Positions 4,688-5,117 of a stretch of 5,117 nucleotides of DNA are shown in pieces (within the stretch, counting starts at the first letter, position 1; every line of letters begins with the position of its first letter). Under the pieces are notes generated by a model. It was given only the letters and a program-made list of their open reading frames with translations, searched no databases and was not told the origin of the DNA. The translations under genes were made by a program, and so were the position numbers. Origin of the DNA: Candidatus Solibacter sp. (GTDB lineage: Bacteria > Acidobacteriota > Terriglobia > Bryobacterales > Bryobacteraceae); contig JADGNT010000442.1 in the NCBI GenBank assembly GCA_017883345.1, positions 1-5,117 of the forward strand, read 5' to 3'.

Positions 4688-5117
4688 TGGCGCAACCTGT
4701 GTTCCCCACGGCCGGGCGGCGGCTGATTTCGTCCGGCGACCTGGACCTGGCGATTGCCGAATGTCCCAGGGGAATCGGCTCGGTGATCGGCTCACCCCAA
4801 TCCCCGGATCTGATCGCGGGTGTCCGGGTGCAGCCCTTCCCCCTCTACCCGGACGACCGCGGCTACTTTCTGGAGGTGCAGCGCATCGGTAGCGGCCTGG
4901 CCGCCGGGTTTCCGCCGGAAAGCACGCAGATCTCGGCGGCCGTCAGCTATCCCGGAACCGTGAAGGCATTCCACTATCACCTCTTCCAGCACGATTGCTG
5001 GACGCCCGTGAAGGGCCTGTTGCAGGTGGCGCTGATGGACCTGCGGCTGGGTTCGCCCACCCACGGCGTGCGCAACACGATGTACGTCGGCGGGCTGCGC
5101 CCCTGGCAGGTGCTGAT
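4687..5117 (+). CDS. rfbC: dTDP-4-dehydrorhamnose 3,5-epimerase-like protein (RmlC family), 3' end outside window
   Basis: The frame is open from the ATG at 4687, which overlaps the rfbA stop, to the window edge, giving 143 visible codons. From residue 46 it matches the RmlC fold: DDRGYFLEVQR (56-66), ESTQISAAVSYPGTVKAFHYH (78-98, given here as positions and key residues: Gln81, catalytic His96), WTPVKGLLQVALMDLR (105-120), SPTHG (123-127) and LRPW (137-140). In RmlC enzymes this site epimerises C3 and C5 of dTDP-4-keto-6-deoxyglucose. The first ~45 residues (MAQPVFPTAGRRLISSGDLD onward) are longer than the short lead of classic RmlC and resemble no domain I recognise. An internal GTG at 4783 would remove most of it, but the TGATG overlap favours 4687. 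It is a divergent member: FHYH replaces the usual GLHYQ, and QIS replaces QxN. Family assignment is good, exact reaction less so; rmlB and rmlD would be expected further downstream. Confidence 0.85.
   Translation, partial: MAQPVFPTAGRRLISSGDLDLAIAECPRGIGSVIGSPQSPDLIAGVRVQPFPLYPDDRGYFLEVQRIGSGLAAGFPPESTQISAAVSYPGTVKAFHYHLFQHDCWTPVKGLLQVALMDLRLGSPTHGVRNTMYVGGLRPWQVL

Noticed and set aside
4659..4892. Open frame spanning the rfbA/epimerase junction
   Set aside because: Out of frame with both genes; the overlapping ATG at 4687 opens a frame with clear RmlC motifs that continues to the window edge.

Overview
The window is a GC-rich (by eye roughly 63-65%) bacterial chromosome segment carrying five complete genes, two genes cut by the window edges, and unusually structured intergenic DNA. 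The gene sequences, together with the two kinds of large intergenic palindrome, recall Acidobacteriota of the Solibacter/Bryobacter type. That placement is an inference from general resemblance; no marker gene here proves it.

Layout. (1) 1-444, +: C-terminal part of a siroheme/4Fe-4S nitrite or sulfite reductase. (2) 445-642: non-coding, holding a large three-armed inverted repeat (493-561). (3) 643-2184, +: purH, the bifunctional enzyme for the last two steps of IMP synthesis. (4) 2185-2501: non-coding, and the most unusual part of the window. The last ~147 bp of purH plus the palindrome that follows its stop codon are duplicated in tandem. The second purH end is frameshifted, and three short CCCCGGTTTTA repeats follow it. 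(5) 2502-3029, -: a three-helix membrane protein of the DUF4337 type. (6) 3057-3512, +: tadA, the tRNA wobble adenosine deaminase, divergent from DUF4337 across a 27-bp gap. (7) 3497-3844, -: a small single-domain cupin overlapping the end of tadA tail to tail. (8) 3929-4687, +: a short-form glucose-1-phosphate thymidylyltransferase. (9) 4687-5117, +: the start of an RmlC-like dTDP-sugar 3,5-epimerase, translationally coupled to the previous gene and running off the window.

How the genes work together. Only the last two form a clear functional unit: they begin a dTDP-deoxysugar (rhamnose-type) pathway operon for cell-surface polysaccharide. The others are separate housekeeping or accessory genes (assimilatory N/S reduction, purine synthesis, tRNA modification, an unknown membrane protein, an unknown metal-dependent cupin) with frequent changes of strand.

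Two window-wide patterns stand out. First, all five genes with a visible start and their own upstream region have a TANNNT hexamer 7-13 nt before the start codon and no well-spaced Shine-Dalgarno, which suggests leaderless transcripts. Second, both larger intergenic gaps are filled by long palindromes of the REP type. I did not find a CRISPR array, tRNA, rRNA, transposase gene or a recognisable new defence or biosynthetic system.
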